A program made the translations under genes and the position numbers. Below the pieces are notes generated by a model. The model had not been told where the DNA came from, did not search any database, and saw nothing but the letters and a program-made list of their open reading frames with translations. Shown here piece after piece: positions 8,125 to 18,109 of a DNA stretch of 42,878 nt (position 1 is the first letter of the stretch; the number at the start of each line of letters is the position of its first letter). The stretch lies in NCBI GenBank assembly GCA_025057315.1, contig JANWXW010000043.1:1-42878 (forward strand), given 5' to 3'. This DNA is from Myxococcota bacterium (GTDB lineage: Bacteria > Myxococcota_A > Polyangia > Palsa-1104 > JAEUJZ01).

Positions 8125-9480
8125 ATGGGTGTTCTTTCCGCCGATGGAGAGCTGCCCTCTAGCGCCTCCCCCGCGCGGCGGGCCCTCTTCTGGTTGATCC
8201 AGCGACTGTCTGACACCCTGGCTCAGGTCGGGGTGATGGGGGTCTTGGGGGGGCTGTGGGCGGTCATGCTGGTGCTCACCTACGATGCGGTCGTGGTGCC
8301 CCTGCTGGAGCATCCCCCGCATTGGCTCCTGCTGGCCACCGACAGAGGGGGGCTACGCCGTCTGAGTCCGTCGGACCCAACGGTGGCGCTGGCTTGGGGC
8401 GTGCTCGGGGTGTGTGCCTTGCCTTATGTGCTGTCTTTGTGCGTGGCGGTGCTCATCCGGCGGCGCTGGCCGCGCGCTCGCTACCAACTTGTCATCGAGG
8501 AGTTGCCCGACGAGGGAGACTGGGACGACCTGCTGCACCGGGTCAAGATGCAGTGGGAAACCGATGCCCTGCGCGCCCGCGAGGGGGTCGAGCAGGTGCT
8601 GCCATTCGCCGCCTTTTTCGGCTTTGTCACGTCGGTGACGCTGGGCGCCTGCGCGATCCTGCTGGGCCGGGCGCTGCATTTGGCCGGCGGCACGCAGCCG
8701 CCGCAGCTGGACGACCTGCTGGCCTCGCCGCGCTACGGGATGGCGGTGACCGTGGCTGCCGCTGCTGGGGCCTCATTCATGATCAACCTGGGGCGGATCC
8801 TGGTCCGCACGGCACGTCAGGATGCCAGCGCGCGCCTGTTCGCCTGGGCGGCGCGGGCCCAGCTGCTGCTGGTGGTGGCCTCGGTGCTGGGCATTTCGGT
8901 GCTCATGCACAGTGGCGAGGTGCCGGTACGCACTGCGCAGGGCTTCGTGGGTATCGGCGTGGCTCTGGCTCTCTTTGGTGAACGGGTCCTGCAGGGGCTG
9001 GCCGACCGGGCAGCCCGGGCCATGGGCCTGCCGCAGATGCGCGTGCAGAGCGCCTCTGACCTGCATCTTGTCGAGGGTCTAAGCGAGGAGGATATGGTCC
9101 GCCTGTCCGAGGAGGGCGTGGACTGCATCCATGCACTGGCGCTGGCCTCGACGGCACGACTGTACTTTGGCACCACCTTCAGCCTGCGCCGTATCGTGGG
9201 CTGGCAGGACCAGGCGCTGCTGCACGTGCTGTGCGGCCCGCGGGCGCAACAGTTTCGCGAGCAGTTTGTCCGCGGCGCCATAGCAGCGCAACGCCTGGCC
9301 GAACAGGTGGTCTCCGCCTGGCCTGAAGCTGAACACCTGGAGGATCTGTGCATGCGGCTGGGCTTCCCCTCGCTGAGGGAGGCTCAGGTGGCGTTGCGAC
9401 CGCTGGCCGAAGACGATGCTGTGCGTGCGCTGCGCCTATACGCTCGGGCCAGCGTCCGCCGGCTGACCGATCGCTCTTGA
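8125..9480 (+). CDS. Multi-pass membrane protein of unknown function with helical cytosolic tail
   Basis: 451 residues that I do not recognise. About six hydrophobic segments can be drawn, near residues 30-55, 85-110, 158-185, 204-228, 246-262 and 273-290. Between the second and third is a charged stretch (VIEELPDEGDWDDLLHRVKMQWETDALRAREGV). After about residue 300 the protein is soluble and helical, with a pattern like GLSEEDMVRLSEEGVDCIHALA resembling a helix-hairpin-helix or small helical repeat. No enzyme motif is visible. The ATG at 8125 lacks a strong ribosome site but is the first plausible start. It stands alone ahead of the glycolytic operon. Confidence 0.75.
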   Translation: MGVLSADGELPSSASPARRALFWLIQRLSDTLAQVGVMGVLGGLWAVMLVLTYDAVVVPLLEHPPHWLLLATDRGGLRRLSPSDPTVALAWGVLGVCALPYVLSLCVAVLIRRRWPRARYQLVIEELPDEGDWDDLLHRVKMQWETDALRAREGVEQVLPFAAFFGFVTSVTLGACAILLGRALHLAGGTQPPQLDDLLASPRYGMAVTVAAAAGASFMINLGRILVRTARQDASARLFAWAARAQLLLVVASVLGISVLMHSGEVPVRTAQGFVGIGVALALFGERVLQGLADRAARAMGLPQMRVQSASDLHLVEGLSEEDMVRLSEEGVDCIHALALASTARLYFGTTFSLRRIVGWQDQALLHVLCGPRAQQFREQFVRGAIAAQRLAEQVVSAWPEAEHLEDLCMRLGFPSLREAQVALRPLAEDDAVRALRLYARASVRRLTDRS

Positions 9481-9497
9481 CCCGCTGCCTCTGCGGG
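9481..9497 (+). terminator. Weak hairpin after the membrane-protein gene
   Basis: CCCGC and GCGGG flank a 7-base loop immediately after the stop codon, followed by a short T-containing stretch. It could be a weak terminator separating this gene from gap, or chance in GC-rich DNA. Confidence 0.25.
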
Positions 9498-9554
9498 ACT
9501 ATGTTTACGCCCCTTCATAGAGCCTCATCCCATCCACACCTGGAGGACAAGGTC

Positions 9555-10583
9555 ATGGCGGTCCGCATCGGCATCAATGGCTTCGGTCGCATCGGTCGCT
9601 GCGTTGTGCGAGCCTGGCAGAGAGACCGGGCCGGAGACTTGGCCATCGTCGCCATCAACGACATCACCGACCCGCAGACGCTGGCCTACCTGCTTCGCTA
9701 CGATTCTGTCCACGGGCGTTTGGATGGGCAGGTGGAGGCAGTCGAGGGTGGCTTGCGGGTAAACGGCGCCTTTCTGGCCGTCAGCGCTGAGAAGGACCCA
9801 GCCAACATCCCGTGGCGGAAGCATGGCGTGGACATGGTGCTGGAATGCACCGGCCTGTTCACCGAGGGCCAGAAGGCACGGGTCCACATTGATGCGGGGG
9901 GCGTGAGCAAGGTGCTCATCTCGGCCCCGGCCAAGGGGCCCGATGTCACGCTTGCCGTCGGCATCAATCTGGAAATGTACGATCCTGAGCGGCACCATGT
10001 CATCTCCAATGCCTCCTGCACCACCAACTGCCTGGCACCGGTGGCCAAGGTGCTGCACACCCGCTTTGGCATCGTCAATGGCCTGATGACGACCATCCAC
10101 AGCTACACCAATGACCAGCGCATTTTGGACCTGCCGCACCGGGACCTGCGCCGCGCGCGCGCTGCGGCGCTGTCCATGATTCCGACGACCACCGGGGCAG
10201 CCAAGGCACTCTCGGAAGTCCTGCCGGCGCTCAAGGGGAAGCTGGACGGCTATGCCATGCGGGTGCCGACGCCCAACGTCTCGGTGGTCGACTTCAATGT
10301 GCGTCTGGAACGCGCCGTGACGGTGGAGGAGGTCAACAACGCCTTCCGCGAGGCCAGCACGGACCCCTCGTACTGCGGCGTTCTCGGTGTCACCGACGAT
10401 CCGGTCGTATCTTGCGACTTCAATGGTGACCTGCACTCTGCCACCGTGGACCTTCGCTCGACGCAGGTGGTGGGCGACATGGTCAAGGTGCTAGCCTGGT
10501 ATGACAACGAGATGGCCTACGCCCAGCGGCTCTATGATCTAGCTCGCTTCGTCGCCGAGCGGGGCTGGAAGGCACGGGCCTAA
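9555..10583 (+). CDS. gap: Glyceraldehyde-3-phosphate dehydrogenase, type I
   Basis: Converts glyceraldehyde 3-phosphate, NAD and phosphate to 1,3-bisphosphoglycerate in glycolysis. The ATG at 9555 is chosen because MAVRIGINGFGRIGR is the canonical N-terminus and GGAGG lies 8 bases upstream; the open frame extends farther 5' without family similarity. The catalytic cysteine sits in SNASCTTNC, with the HSYTNDQ and WYDNEMAY signatures. The Asp in INDITD, at the end of the second beta strand, fits NAD rather than NADP use. At 342 residues it is full length. First gene of gap-pgk-tpiA-secG-dapF. Confidence 0.97.
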   Translation: MAVRIGINGFGRIGRCVVRAWQRDRAGDLAIVAINDITDPQTLAYLLRYDSVHGRLDGQVEAVEGGLRVNGAFLAVSAEKDPANIPWRKHGVDMVLECTGLFTEGQKARVHIDAGGVSKVLISAPAKGPDVTLAVGINLEMYDPERHHVISNASCTTNCLAPVAKVLHTRFGIVNGLMTTIHSYTNDQRILDLPHRDLRRARAAALSMIPTTTGAAKALSEVLPALKGKLDGYAMRVPTPNVSVVDFNVRLERAVTVEEVNNAFREASTDPSYCGVLGVTDDPVVSCDFNGDLHSATVDLRSTQVVGDMVKVLAWYDNEMAYAQRLYDLARFVAERGWKARA

Positions 10584-10600
10584 GGGGCCAGGAGGAGAGC

Positions 10601-11812
10601 ATGTCTCAGCTGGTGCGCCCGGTGACCGACCTGCCCGTGCAGGGCCGGCGGGTCTTTTTGCGCGTGGACTTCAACGTGCCGCTGACGCCTGCTGGCGGCG
10701 TGGCCGACGACTCCCGCATCCGCGCGTCGCTGCCAACGATCGAATACCTGCTGCGCAGGGGGGCGCGTCTCATCATCGGCTCGCACTTGGGCCGTCCCAA
10801 AGGGGGGCCCACGCCGGGGATGTCTCTGGAGCCGGTTGGGGCCAAGCTAGCGGAACTTATCGCACCGCTGGCGCGCGAGGTGCGCTTGACCGACGAACCG
10901 GTGGGCGATGGCGCGCGCAAGGTGGTCAGCGAGCTGCGCGATGGGCAGGTGGTGCTGCTGGAGAACCTGCGCTTTCACCCGGGGGAGGAAGCCAACGACG
11001 ACTCGTTTGCTCGTGCGCTGGCCGCCTATGCCGAGGTGTACGTCAACGATGCCTTCGGCACGGCCCACCGCGCGCACGCTTCCACCGTCGGGATGGTCCG
11101 CTACATCCAGGACCGCGGCGCGGGCTTCCTCATGCTGCGCGAGATCGAGTTCTTGAGCCGCCTGCTGGGTCCCGTGGAGCGGCCTTATGTGGCGGTGCTG
11201 GGCGGGGCAAAGGTGTCGGACAAGATCGGCGTGCTGGAAAACCTGCTGGGCCGGGTTGACGTCTTGTTGCTGGGGGGTGCCATGGCCAACACGTTCCTGC
11301 AGGCAGAGGGCCGGCGGGTGGGTCGTTCTCTCGTCCAGCCGGACAAGCTGACGCTGGCGCGCGGCTTTCTCAGGCGCGCCTCCCAAAGCCGTGTCGAAGT
11401 ACTGCTGCCGCAGGATGTCGTCGTGGCCCCCTCGCCCGATAGCGCCACGGGCCGGACCGTCGCCATCGATGCCATCCCTGATGAGGAGATGGTACTGGAC
11501 ATCGGCCCGGCGACGGTGCAAAGCTTTGCCGAGCGCATTCGGGGGGCGCGCACGCTGTTTTGGAACGGCCCGCTGGGGGTATTCGAGAAGGCGCCTTTTG
11601 CTCAAGGAACCCTGGGCGTGGCCCGGGCCGTCGCGGAATGCAGCGGTCTGACCGTGGTGGGCGGCGGTGACTCCGCTGCGGCGGTGAGCGAGGCTGGCGT
11701 GGCCGACCGCATCCGGCACGTTTCCACCGGGGGGGGGGCCTCGCTGGAGTTCATCGAGGGCAGGACCCTGCCTGGCATCGCGGCGCTCATGGCACCCCCC
11801 GAGGCGCACTGA
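10601..11812 (+). CDS. pgk: Phosphoglycerate kinase
   Basis: Transfers phosphate from 1,3-bisphosphoglycerate to ADP. At 403 residues it has the usual length. Landmarks are RVFLRVDFNVPL, the LIIGSHLGRPKG loop, LLENLRFHPGEE, VLGGAKVSDKIGVLENLL, WNGPLGVFE, and the C-terminal GGGDSAAAV nucleotide loop with STGGGASLEFIEG. An AGGAGAGC ribosome site precedes the ATG, 17 bases after gap. The stop overlaps tpiA as TGATG, coupling the two. Confidence 0.97.
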   Translation: MSQLVRPVTDLPVQGRRVFLRVDFNVPLTPAGGVADDSRIRASLPTIEYLLRRGARLIIGSHLGRPKGGPTPGMSLEPVGAKLAELIAPLAREVRLTDEPVGDGARKVVSELRDGQVVLLENLRFHPGEEANDDSFARALAAYAEVYVNDAFGTAHRAHASTVGMVRYIQDRGAGFLMLREIEFLSRLLGPVERPYVAVLGGAKVSDKIGVLENLLGRVDVLLLGGAMANTFLQAEGRRVGRSLVQPDKLTLARGFLRRASQSRVEVLLPQDVVVAPSPDSATGRTVAIDAIPDEEMVLDIGPATVQSFAERIRGARTLFWNGPLGVFEKAPFAQGTLGVARAVAECSGLTVVGGGDSAAAVSEAGVADRIRHVSTGGGASLEFIEGRTLPGIAALMAPPEAH

Positions 11813-12594
11813 TGGCCCCCCGGCGCCCATTGATCTGCGGCAACTGGAAAATGCACCGGACCGTCGGCCAGGCACTGGAGCTGGCGACGGCGGTGCGCAA
11901 TGCCCTGGGTGGCCTGTCCAGGGAGGTGGAGGTGGCCATTGCGCCGCCCTTTACCGCGCTGTATGCCGTTGCACGAAGGCTGCAGGGCTCGCCGTTGCGC
12001 CTGGCGGCCCAGGACTGCTTCTGGGAGCCAGAGGGCGCCTTCACCGGCGAGGTGTCGGCCGAGATGCTGCGCGATGTGGGCTGCACCTATGTCATCCTCG
12101 GCCACTCTGAGCGACGGCAGCACTTCGGTGAGCTGGACGCCGCCGTGGGGCTCAAGGCCAGGGCAGCGCTTCGCGCGGGCCTATGTCCCATCATCTGCAT
12201 CGGCGAGACGCTGGCCGAGCGGGATGCGGGGGAGACTTATGGGAGGTTAAAATCTCAACTTGAGGGCGCCCTCGCCGGCTTCAGCCCCGACATGGTAGCT
12301 GGCCTGGTGGTCGCCTACGAGCCGGTGTGGGCAATTGGCACCGGTCGTGTCGCCACGCCGCAGCAGGCCCAGGAGGCACATGCCTTTGTCCGACAGCACC
12401 TCCATCAGCACTTTGGCGAGGTGGCGCAGAGCGTCCGGATCCAGTACGGTGGTTCCGTGAAGCCGGATAACGCGGCTGGACTGCTCCGCCAGCCAGACAT
12501 TGATGGTGCCCTTGTGGGAGGCGCCTCGCTGCAGGCGGAGTCCTTCCTGGACATCATCCGCGCCTGCCGGCCCCCGGACCGAGAGGCAACATGA
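11812..12594 (+). CDS. tpiA: Triosephosphate isomerase
   Basis: Interconverts dihydroxyacetone phosphate and glyceraldehyde 3-phosphate. The 260-residue protein carries the substrate lysine in CGNWKMH, the catalytic histidine in LGHSERRQHFGE, and the catalytic glutamate in the YEPVWAIGTG signature, followed by the QYGGSVKPDNA phosphate-binding region. It overlaps pgk upstream (TGATG) and secG downstream (ATGA). Pairing tpiA with secG is common in bacteria. Confidence 0.97.
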   Translation: MAPRRPLICGNWKMHRTVGQALELATAVRNALGGLSREVEVAIAPPFTALYAVARRLQGSPLRLAAQDCFWEPEGAFTGEVSAEMLRDVGCTYVILGHSERRQHFGELDAAVGLKARAALRAGLCPIICIGETLAERDAGETYGRLKSQLEGALAGFSPDMVAGLVVAYEPVWAIGTGRVATPQQAQEAHAFVRQHLHQHFGEVAQSVRIQYGGSVKPDNAAGLLRQPDIDGALVGGASLQAESFLDIIRACRPPDREAT

Positions 12595-13153
12595 TCTATC
12601 TCCTTTACACCCTACACGTGGTTGTGTGTCTGTTTCTCATGCTCGTGATCTTGCTCCAGGCGGGCAAGGGCGGCGGCGTGGGGGTAGCCTTTGGCAGCGC
12701 CACCTCGCAGCAGGTCTTCGGCGGCCGCGGGGCGGGCTCGTTCCTTGAGCGGCTGACGACGGCCATGGCCATCATCTTCATGATCACCTCGGTGACGCTG
12801 TCGTATGTGAACAGCCAGTCGGATTCGGCCAAGCTGCAGAAGATGGCGGCCCTCAAGAAGAAGAAGGCCGAGGAGGAGAAGCAGCGCAAGGCCACCCAGG
12901 CACTCAAAGAGAAGATCGAGAAAGAGGCTCGGGAGAAAGAGAAGGCCCAGACGCCAGCCGCTTCGTCGGCGGGCACGTCGACGAGCAGCCAGGGCGAGGC
13001 GGCCCCTCTGTCCGCGCCGACCACCTCGGGAGTCCCGGCGCCCTCATCGGCAGGCCAGAGCGGATCGGCTGGGGCGGGGGCCTCTGTGGACAAGGGCGCA
13101 TCGGCGGGCAAGCCTGCATCTCCCTCCGGGGAGGGCAAGCCTATGGCCACACC

Positions 13154-13157
<4 letters not shown>
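12591..13157 (+). CDS. secG: SecG preprotein translocase subunit with long C-terminal extension
   Basis: Small membrane partner of SecYE. Residues 1-80 have the typical SecG layout: a first membrane helix (LLYTLHVVVCLFLMLVILLQ), then AGKGGGVGVAFGSATSQQVFGGRGAGSFLERLT, then a second helix (AMAIIFMITSVTLSYV). Unlike the usual 75-110 residues, this one continues to 188: about 45 Lys/Glu-rich residues likely to form a charged helix, then about 60 Ala/Ser/Gly/Pro residues. The role of the tail is unknown. It overlaps tpiA (ATGA) and dapF (GTGA). Confidence 0.93.
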
Positions 13158-14014
<857 letters not shown>

Positions 14015-14032
14015 GGACCACGGAGGCCGAGG

Positions 14033-14356
14033 ATGGGCAGCGTTGGCTCGTCCTCAAGAAAGACCCCTTTGTCGTCCGATGCGCTGGCCATGGGCGCCGC
14101 TGCGCATGCCGCGGTCTTAGGCATCCGTCTGTTCCTTCTTCTGCCGCAGGCTTCTGCCGCAGGTCACCGCCTGGCGCTCCTAGAGGCCGTCAATGTCCCC
14201 GCCGCCTCCACGGGCCAGCAGCTGGCTATGGAGGGGGCGCTGACCGTGGATCTCGAGGCGACGCGGTGGACACTTGTGCTGGCAACGAGGCGGGACCGAT
14301 CGGTCGTGCCGCCAGGATCGATGCTGGCCCTGCTGGGACCTCACGCCCGCCGTTGA
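14033..14356 (+). CDS. Possible small exported protein
   Basis: A 107-codon frame starting 18 bases after dapF, with a GGAGG-type site upstream and GC-biased third positions. Residues about 18-42 (hydrophobic, ending in QASAAG) could be a signal peptide. I recognise no family. It could be the last gene of the operon or a chance frame. The remaining 14357-14562 before purB shows nothing I can assign. Confidence 0.33.
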   Translation: MGSVGSSSRKTPLSSDALAMGAAAHAAVLGIRLFLLLPQASAAGHRLALLEAVNVPAASTGQQLAMEGALTVDLEATRWTLVLATRRDRSVVPPGSMLALLGPHARR

Positions 14357-14562
14357 GACCAGCGGAGAGGTGTGGTTCGGGACACAGCCCCGGTGGCCTC
14401 GGCCCGCTGAGCCTTGTCCTGCGGCTGGGCGGTCTAATGCTCCGGCACTTGCTGTGGGTAGAGCGGTGCGCCGTGGGGTTGGCTGCTGCCTCTGCGGAGC
14501 GGGTCACGCCGAGTGGACGATGAGGCTCCAGCCAGGGGGCTGTTCCGTGCTATGACGCGGCC

Positions 14563-15903
14563 GTGGTCCCGCGCTACGCCCGCAAAGAAATGCTGGCCCT
14601 GTGGAGCGACGAACGCCGCCTGGCCACCTGGCTGGAGGTGGAGCTGTGCGCCTGCGCAGCCATGGAGCGCGTGGCAGGGGGGCCAATTCCGCCTGGCACG
14701 GCCGAGCGTCTGCGTCAGGCCGCTGCGGCGGCCGGCCCGCTGGACCTGGTGCGGATCCGCGAGATTGAGGCGGAGACCCAGCATGACATCGTTGCCTTTC
14801 TGACCTACCTGGAGGAGCGGCTTGGGCCAGAGGCGCGCTTTTTGCACCTGGGGCTGACCTCCTCCGACGTGCTGGACACGGCCCTGGCGCTTCTTTTGTG
14901 CCAGGCCATTGACCTGATTCTGGATGGCCTGCGAGGTCGGCTGCTGCCGGCGCTGCGGCATCAGGCCCTGCGGCACCGGCGCACGCCGCTCATTGGCCGC
15001 ACCCACGGCATGCACGCTGAGCCGATTACCGCGGGGCTGGTATTTGCCTCCAGCTATGCCGAGCTAGATCGCGCCGCCAGGCGCCTGCAGGCCAGCCGAA
15101 CCGAGATTGCTGTTGGCAAACTGGCAGGTGCTGTTGGCGTCTATGGTAGCGGCGTGCTATCGCCCCAGCTAGAACTGGAGGCACTGGCCCAGCTGGGCCT
15201 CGTACCAGAGACGGTGGCCACGCAGGTGGTGGCGCGGGACCGCCATGCTGCTCTGTTTGCTGCCCTGGCTCTGCTGGGTGCTGGCATCGAGCGCCTGGCG
15301 ATGACGGTGCGCCACTGGCAGCGCACCGAGGTTGGCGAGGCCGAGGAGCCATTTGGCGCCCGCCAGAAGGGCTCCTCGGCAATGCCGCACAAGAAGAACC
15401 CCGTGTTGTCGGAGAACCTGTGCGGACTGGCACGCCTGCTGCGCGCCGGGGCCGGAGCAGCCCTGGAGAACATCGCCCTCTGGCATGAGCGGGATATTTC
15501 CCATTCTTCAGTAGAGCGAGTGCTGGCTCCTGACATGACGACGCTAGCAGACTTCATGGTGCACCGCGCCGCTACCATCGTCGAGGGGCTGACGCTGCAT
15601 CCGGAGCGCATGCAGCAGCATCTTCAGCAGTCTCTGGAACTGTGTGCTTCCGAGAAGGTGCTGCTGGAATTGGTAGCCCGGGGCCTGCCTCGCGGGCAGG
15701 CGTACGAGATTGTCCAGCGCCATGCCCTGGGTGCTCTCGCTGGCGGCGCTGGCCTGCGTGCGCGGCTCCACACCGACCCGGAGGTCGCCTCGCGGATTCC
15801 ACCCTCCGTCCTGGATGCCTGTTTTGATCTTCAACACCATCTGCGGCATGTGGATGCCATCTTGGCCCGGGTCTTCGGCCCGGAGGTGCTGGAAGGCCCG
15901 TGA
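14563..15903 (+). CDS. purB: Adenylosuccinate lyase
   Basis: Acts twice in purine synthesis: it splits SAICAR to AICAR plus fumarate, and adenylosuccinate to AMP plus fumarate. The 446-residue frame begins [30 protein letters not shown] matches the usual N-terminus. Conserved regions are [23 protein letters not shown] and the fumarase/lyase signature [11 protein letters not shown] with its flexible loop. First gene of purB-purC-purS-purQ; the stop overlaps purC as TGATG. Confidence 0.96.
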   Translation: MVPRYARKEMLALWSDERRLATWLEVELCACAAMERVAGGPIPPGTAERLRQAAAAAGPLDLVRIREIEAETQHDIVAFLTYLEERLGPEARFLHLGLTSSDVLDTALALLLCQAIDLILDGLRGRLLPALRHQALRHRRTPLIGRTHGMHAEPITAGLVFASSYAELDRAARRLQASRTEIAVGKLAGAVGVYGSGVLSPQLELEALAQLGLVPETVATQVVARDRHAALFAALALLGAGIERLAMTVRHWQRTEVGEAEEPFGARQKGSSAMPHKKNPVLSENLCGLARLLRAGAGAALENIALWHERDISHSSVERVLAPDMTTLADFMVHRAATIVEGLTLHPERMQQHLQQSLELCASEKVLLELVARGLPRGQAYEIVQRHALGALAGGAGLRARLHTDPEVASRIPPSVLDACFDLQHHLRHVDAILARVFGPEVLEGP

Positions 15904-16895
15904 TGCCCCTGGAGGAACGCCTGCTTCGTCAGCAGATGGACCGCACCCTCAGCGAGACAGACCTGCGCTTGCCCGGGGTTTTGGGCAGGGTGAGGGGCAA
16001 GGTGCGCGACAGCTACCTGTTGGGCGATGGCCGCCGCGTCATTGTGTGCACGGACCGCATCTCCGCCTTCGATGTCGTCTTGGGCACGATTCCGTGGAAG
16101 GGACAGGTGCTGAACGAGCTGGCTGCTTTTTGGTTTCAGCTCTCGCGCCACGTTGCGCCAAACCATCTTGTTGCTGTGCCTGACCCGAACGTCATGGTCG
16201 TCCGAGACTGCCGTCCGATCCCGGTGGAGTTTGTCATGCGTGCCTACCTGACCGGCGTCACCACAACCAGCATCTGGTACGCCTACAGTCAGGGCCGGCG
16301 CGAGTTCTGCGGACACATTCTGCCCGAGGGGTTGCGCAAGAACGAGCCGTTGCCCCAGGCCATCTTGACCCCCTCCACCAAGGCAGCTGCCGGTGCCCAC
16401 GACGAGTCCGTCTCGGCTCAGGAGCTGGTGCGGCGGGGCCTGGTCACCCAGGCCCAGATGGACCTGGCGGCAGCCCTGTGCGCACGTCTCTTTGCCTTTG
16501 GTCAGCAACAGGCCCGGCAGCGCGGCTTGATTCTGGTGGACACCAAGTATGAGCTGGGGCTGGCCTCCAACCCGGGGGGCGGCGAGGAGCTCCTGGTCAT
16601 CGACGAGATCCACACGCCGGATTCTTCGCGCTACTGGTACGCCGATGACTATGAGGAACGCTTGCGGCGGCAGCAGGAGCCCCGCTCGTTAGACAAGGAG
16701 TATGTACGCCAAAAGCTGGTGGCAGATGGCTACACGGGCCAGGGGCCGCCGCCACCTTTGAGCGATGAATTGCGTGCGGAGGCCGCGCGCCGCTATGTGG
16801 CCGCCTATGAGCTGCTGACGGGTCGGCCCTTCCAGCCCGATTTGGCGCCGCCGCAGGAGCGCATCGCCCGCAACCTGGAGGAATATCTGCGATGA
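15903..16895 (+). CDS. purC: Phosphoribosylaminoimidazole-succinocarboxamide synthase
   Basis: Ligates aspartate to CAIR using ATP to form SAICAR, the substrate of the neighbouring PurB. The signatures [53 protein letters not shown] and [13 protein letters not shown] are all present. The 330 residues fit the longer PurC type seen in yeast and some bacteria. ATG 15903 is preferred because it overlaps the purB stop; a GTG one codon earlier is the alternative. The stop overlaps purS as ATGA. Confidence 0.96.
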   Translation: MPLEERLLRQQMDRTLSETDLRLPGVLGRVRGKVRDSYLLGDGRRVIVCTDRISAFDVVLGTIPWKGQVLNELAAFWFQLSRHVAPNHLVAVPDPNVMVVRDCRPIPVEFVMRAYLTGVTTTSIWYAYSQGRREFCGHILPEGLRKNEPLPQAILTPSTKAAAGAHDESVSAQELVRRGLVTQAQMDLAAALCARLFAFGQQQARQRGLILVDTKYELGLASNPGGGEELLVIDEIHTPDSSRYWYADDYEERLRRQQEPRSLDKEYVRQKLVADGYTGQGPPPPLSDELRAEAARRYVAAYELLTGRPFQPDLAPPQERIARNLEEYLR

Positions 16896-17140
16896 AGGTC
16901 GCGGTCCATGTCACCCTCAAGCCTGGTATCCTTGATCCGCAGGGGCAGGCGGTCGCCCAGGCCCTGCGCCGGCTCGGCTTTGCCGAGGTGGCCGATGTGC
17001 GCGTCGGCAAGTACATCGAGATGAAGATAGATTCTGCCCACATGCAGGGCGATGTCCGGGAGCGCGTCGAGCAGATGTGTCGGCGCCTGCTGGCCAACCC
17101 CGTGCTCGAGGACTTCTCCATCGAGGACCCCACCCCATGA
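16892..17140 (+). CDS. purS: FGAM synthase subunit PurS
   Basis: Small subunit of the three-part formylglycinamidine synthase (PurS/PurL/PurQ), thought to help pass ammonia from PurQ to PurL. The 82 residues are the usual size; [19 protein letters not shown] and [11 protein letters not shown] are diagnostic. It overlaps both neighbours by 4 bases (ATGA). The presence of PurS means the organism should use a small PurL; no purL lies in this window. Confidence 0.94.
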   Translation: MKVAVHVTLKPGILDPQGQAVAQALRRLGFAEVADVRVGKYIEMKIDSAHMQGDVRERVEQMCRRLLANPVLEDFSIEDPTP

Positions 17141-17844
17141 ACGTCGCCATTGTGCGCTTCCCCGGCAGCAACTGTGACGACGATGTGGCGCACCTGCTGC
17201 GGCGTGTGCTCGGTGCCTCGGCGCGCTTTGTGTGGCACAAGGAGCACGAGCTGCCTCCCTGCGACGCCGTGGTGCTCCCCGGCGGCTTCTCCTATGGCGA
17301 CTACCTACGTGCCGGCGCCCTGGCGGCGCACTCACCCATTCTTGCCGCCGTGCGGCGCTACGCCGAGCAGGGGGCACCGGTTCTGGGCATCTGCAATGGC
17401 TTTCAGGTGCTGTGCGAGGCTGGCCTGCTGGACGGAGCGCTCACGCGCAACGCCGGCCTGACCTTCATCTGCCGCGACGTGCACGTCCTGGTCGAGGGGC
17501 GGCCCACTCCCTTTACTGCGGCCATCCCGGCCGGGCGCTTGCTGCGTCTGCCGATTGCGCATGCCGACGGACGCTTTGTCCACCCCGATGTGGAGGCGCT
17601 GGAGGCGGAATCTCGCGTCGTGTTCCGCTATGTCGATGCGGGTGGAGGCGTCACAGAAGAGGCCAACCCCAACGGGTCGCTGCACAACATCGCTGGCATC
17701 ACCAACGCCGCGGGCAACGTGCTGGGCCTGATGCCCCATCCAGAGCGTGCCGGCGAGGCCCTGCTCGGCTCCACCGACGGACGTCTGCTGTTCGATTCGC
17801 TGCAGCGACACTTGTCGGGCTCGCTGGAACGCGTCGATCCGTGA
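17137..17844 (+). CDS. purQ: FGAM synthase glutaminase subunit PurQ
   Basis: Class I glutamine amidotransferase that supplies ammonia to PurL. ATG 17137 is chosen because [16 protein letters not shown] is the family N-terminus and it overlaps the purS stop (ATGA). The nucleophile cysteine is in [15 protein letters not shown], and the catalytic His-Glu pair is in MPHPERA. 235 residues, full length. Last gene of the purine block; 17845-18109 follows without a gene. Confidence 0.95.
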   Translation: MNVAIVRFPGSNCDDDVAHLLRRVLGASARFVWHKEHELPPCDAVVLPGGFSYGDYLRAGALAAHSPILAAVRRYAEQGAPVLGICNGFQVLCEAGLLDGALTRNAGLTFICRDVHVLVEGRPTPFTAAIPAGRLLRLPIAHADGRFVHPDVEALEAESRVVFRYVDAGGGVTEEANPNGSLHNIAGITNAAGNVLGLMPHPERAGEALLGSTDGRLLFDSLQRHLSGSLERVDP

Positions 17845-18014
17845 CCTTGCCTCCCCTGCCAGCGCCAGCAGCCTAGTCTCGCGTCGCCTCTCGGCGAGCC
17901 GGCTGCACAAGGAGCCCCCCACTGACTGCCCCTGGCGGGCAGCGCCGTCTGAAGCCACTGCCCCCCGAGGCCCTCGCACGCCGGCCCCGGCCTATCTAAG
18001 CGGCGACCTGATCG

Positions 18015-18085
18015 TTTACAAGCAATATAAAAAGAAATCTAGGATACAAATTTATTTCGCCATTCTGTGGTACAATGGCGTTGGC
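18015..18085 (+). promoter_or_regulatory. AT-rich promoter region upstream of the traA-traB-like gene
   Basis: After GC-rich DNA following purQ, bases 18015-18065 become abruptly AT-rich. TACAAT at 18071-18076 is a plausible -10 element placed about 35 bases before the ATG; a matching -35 is not clear. I treat this as the likely promoter of the outer-membrane-exchange-like operon, independent of the purine operon. Confidence 0.35.
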
Positions 18086-18109
18086 CCTCGAGCGGCTCTG
18101 GGTTTGAAG

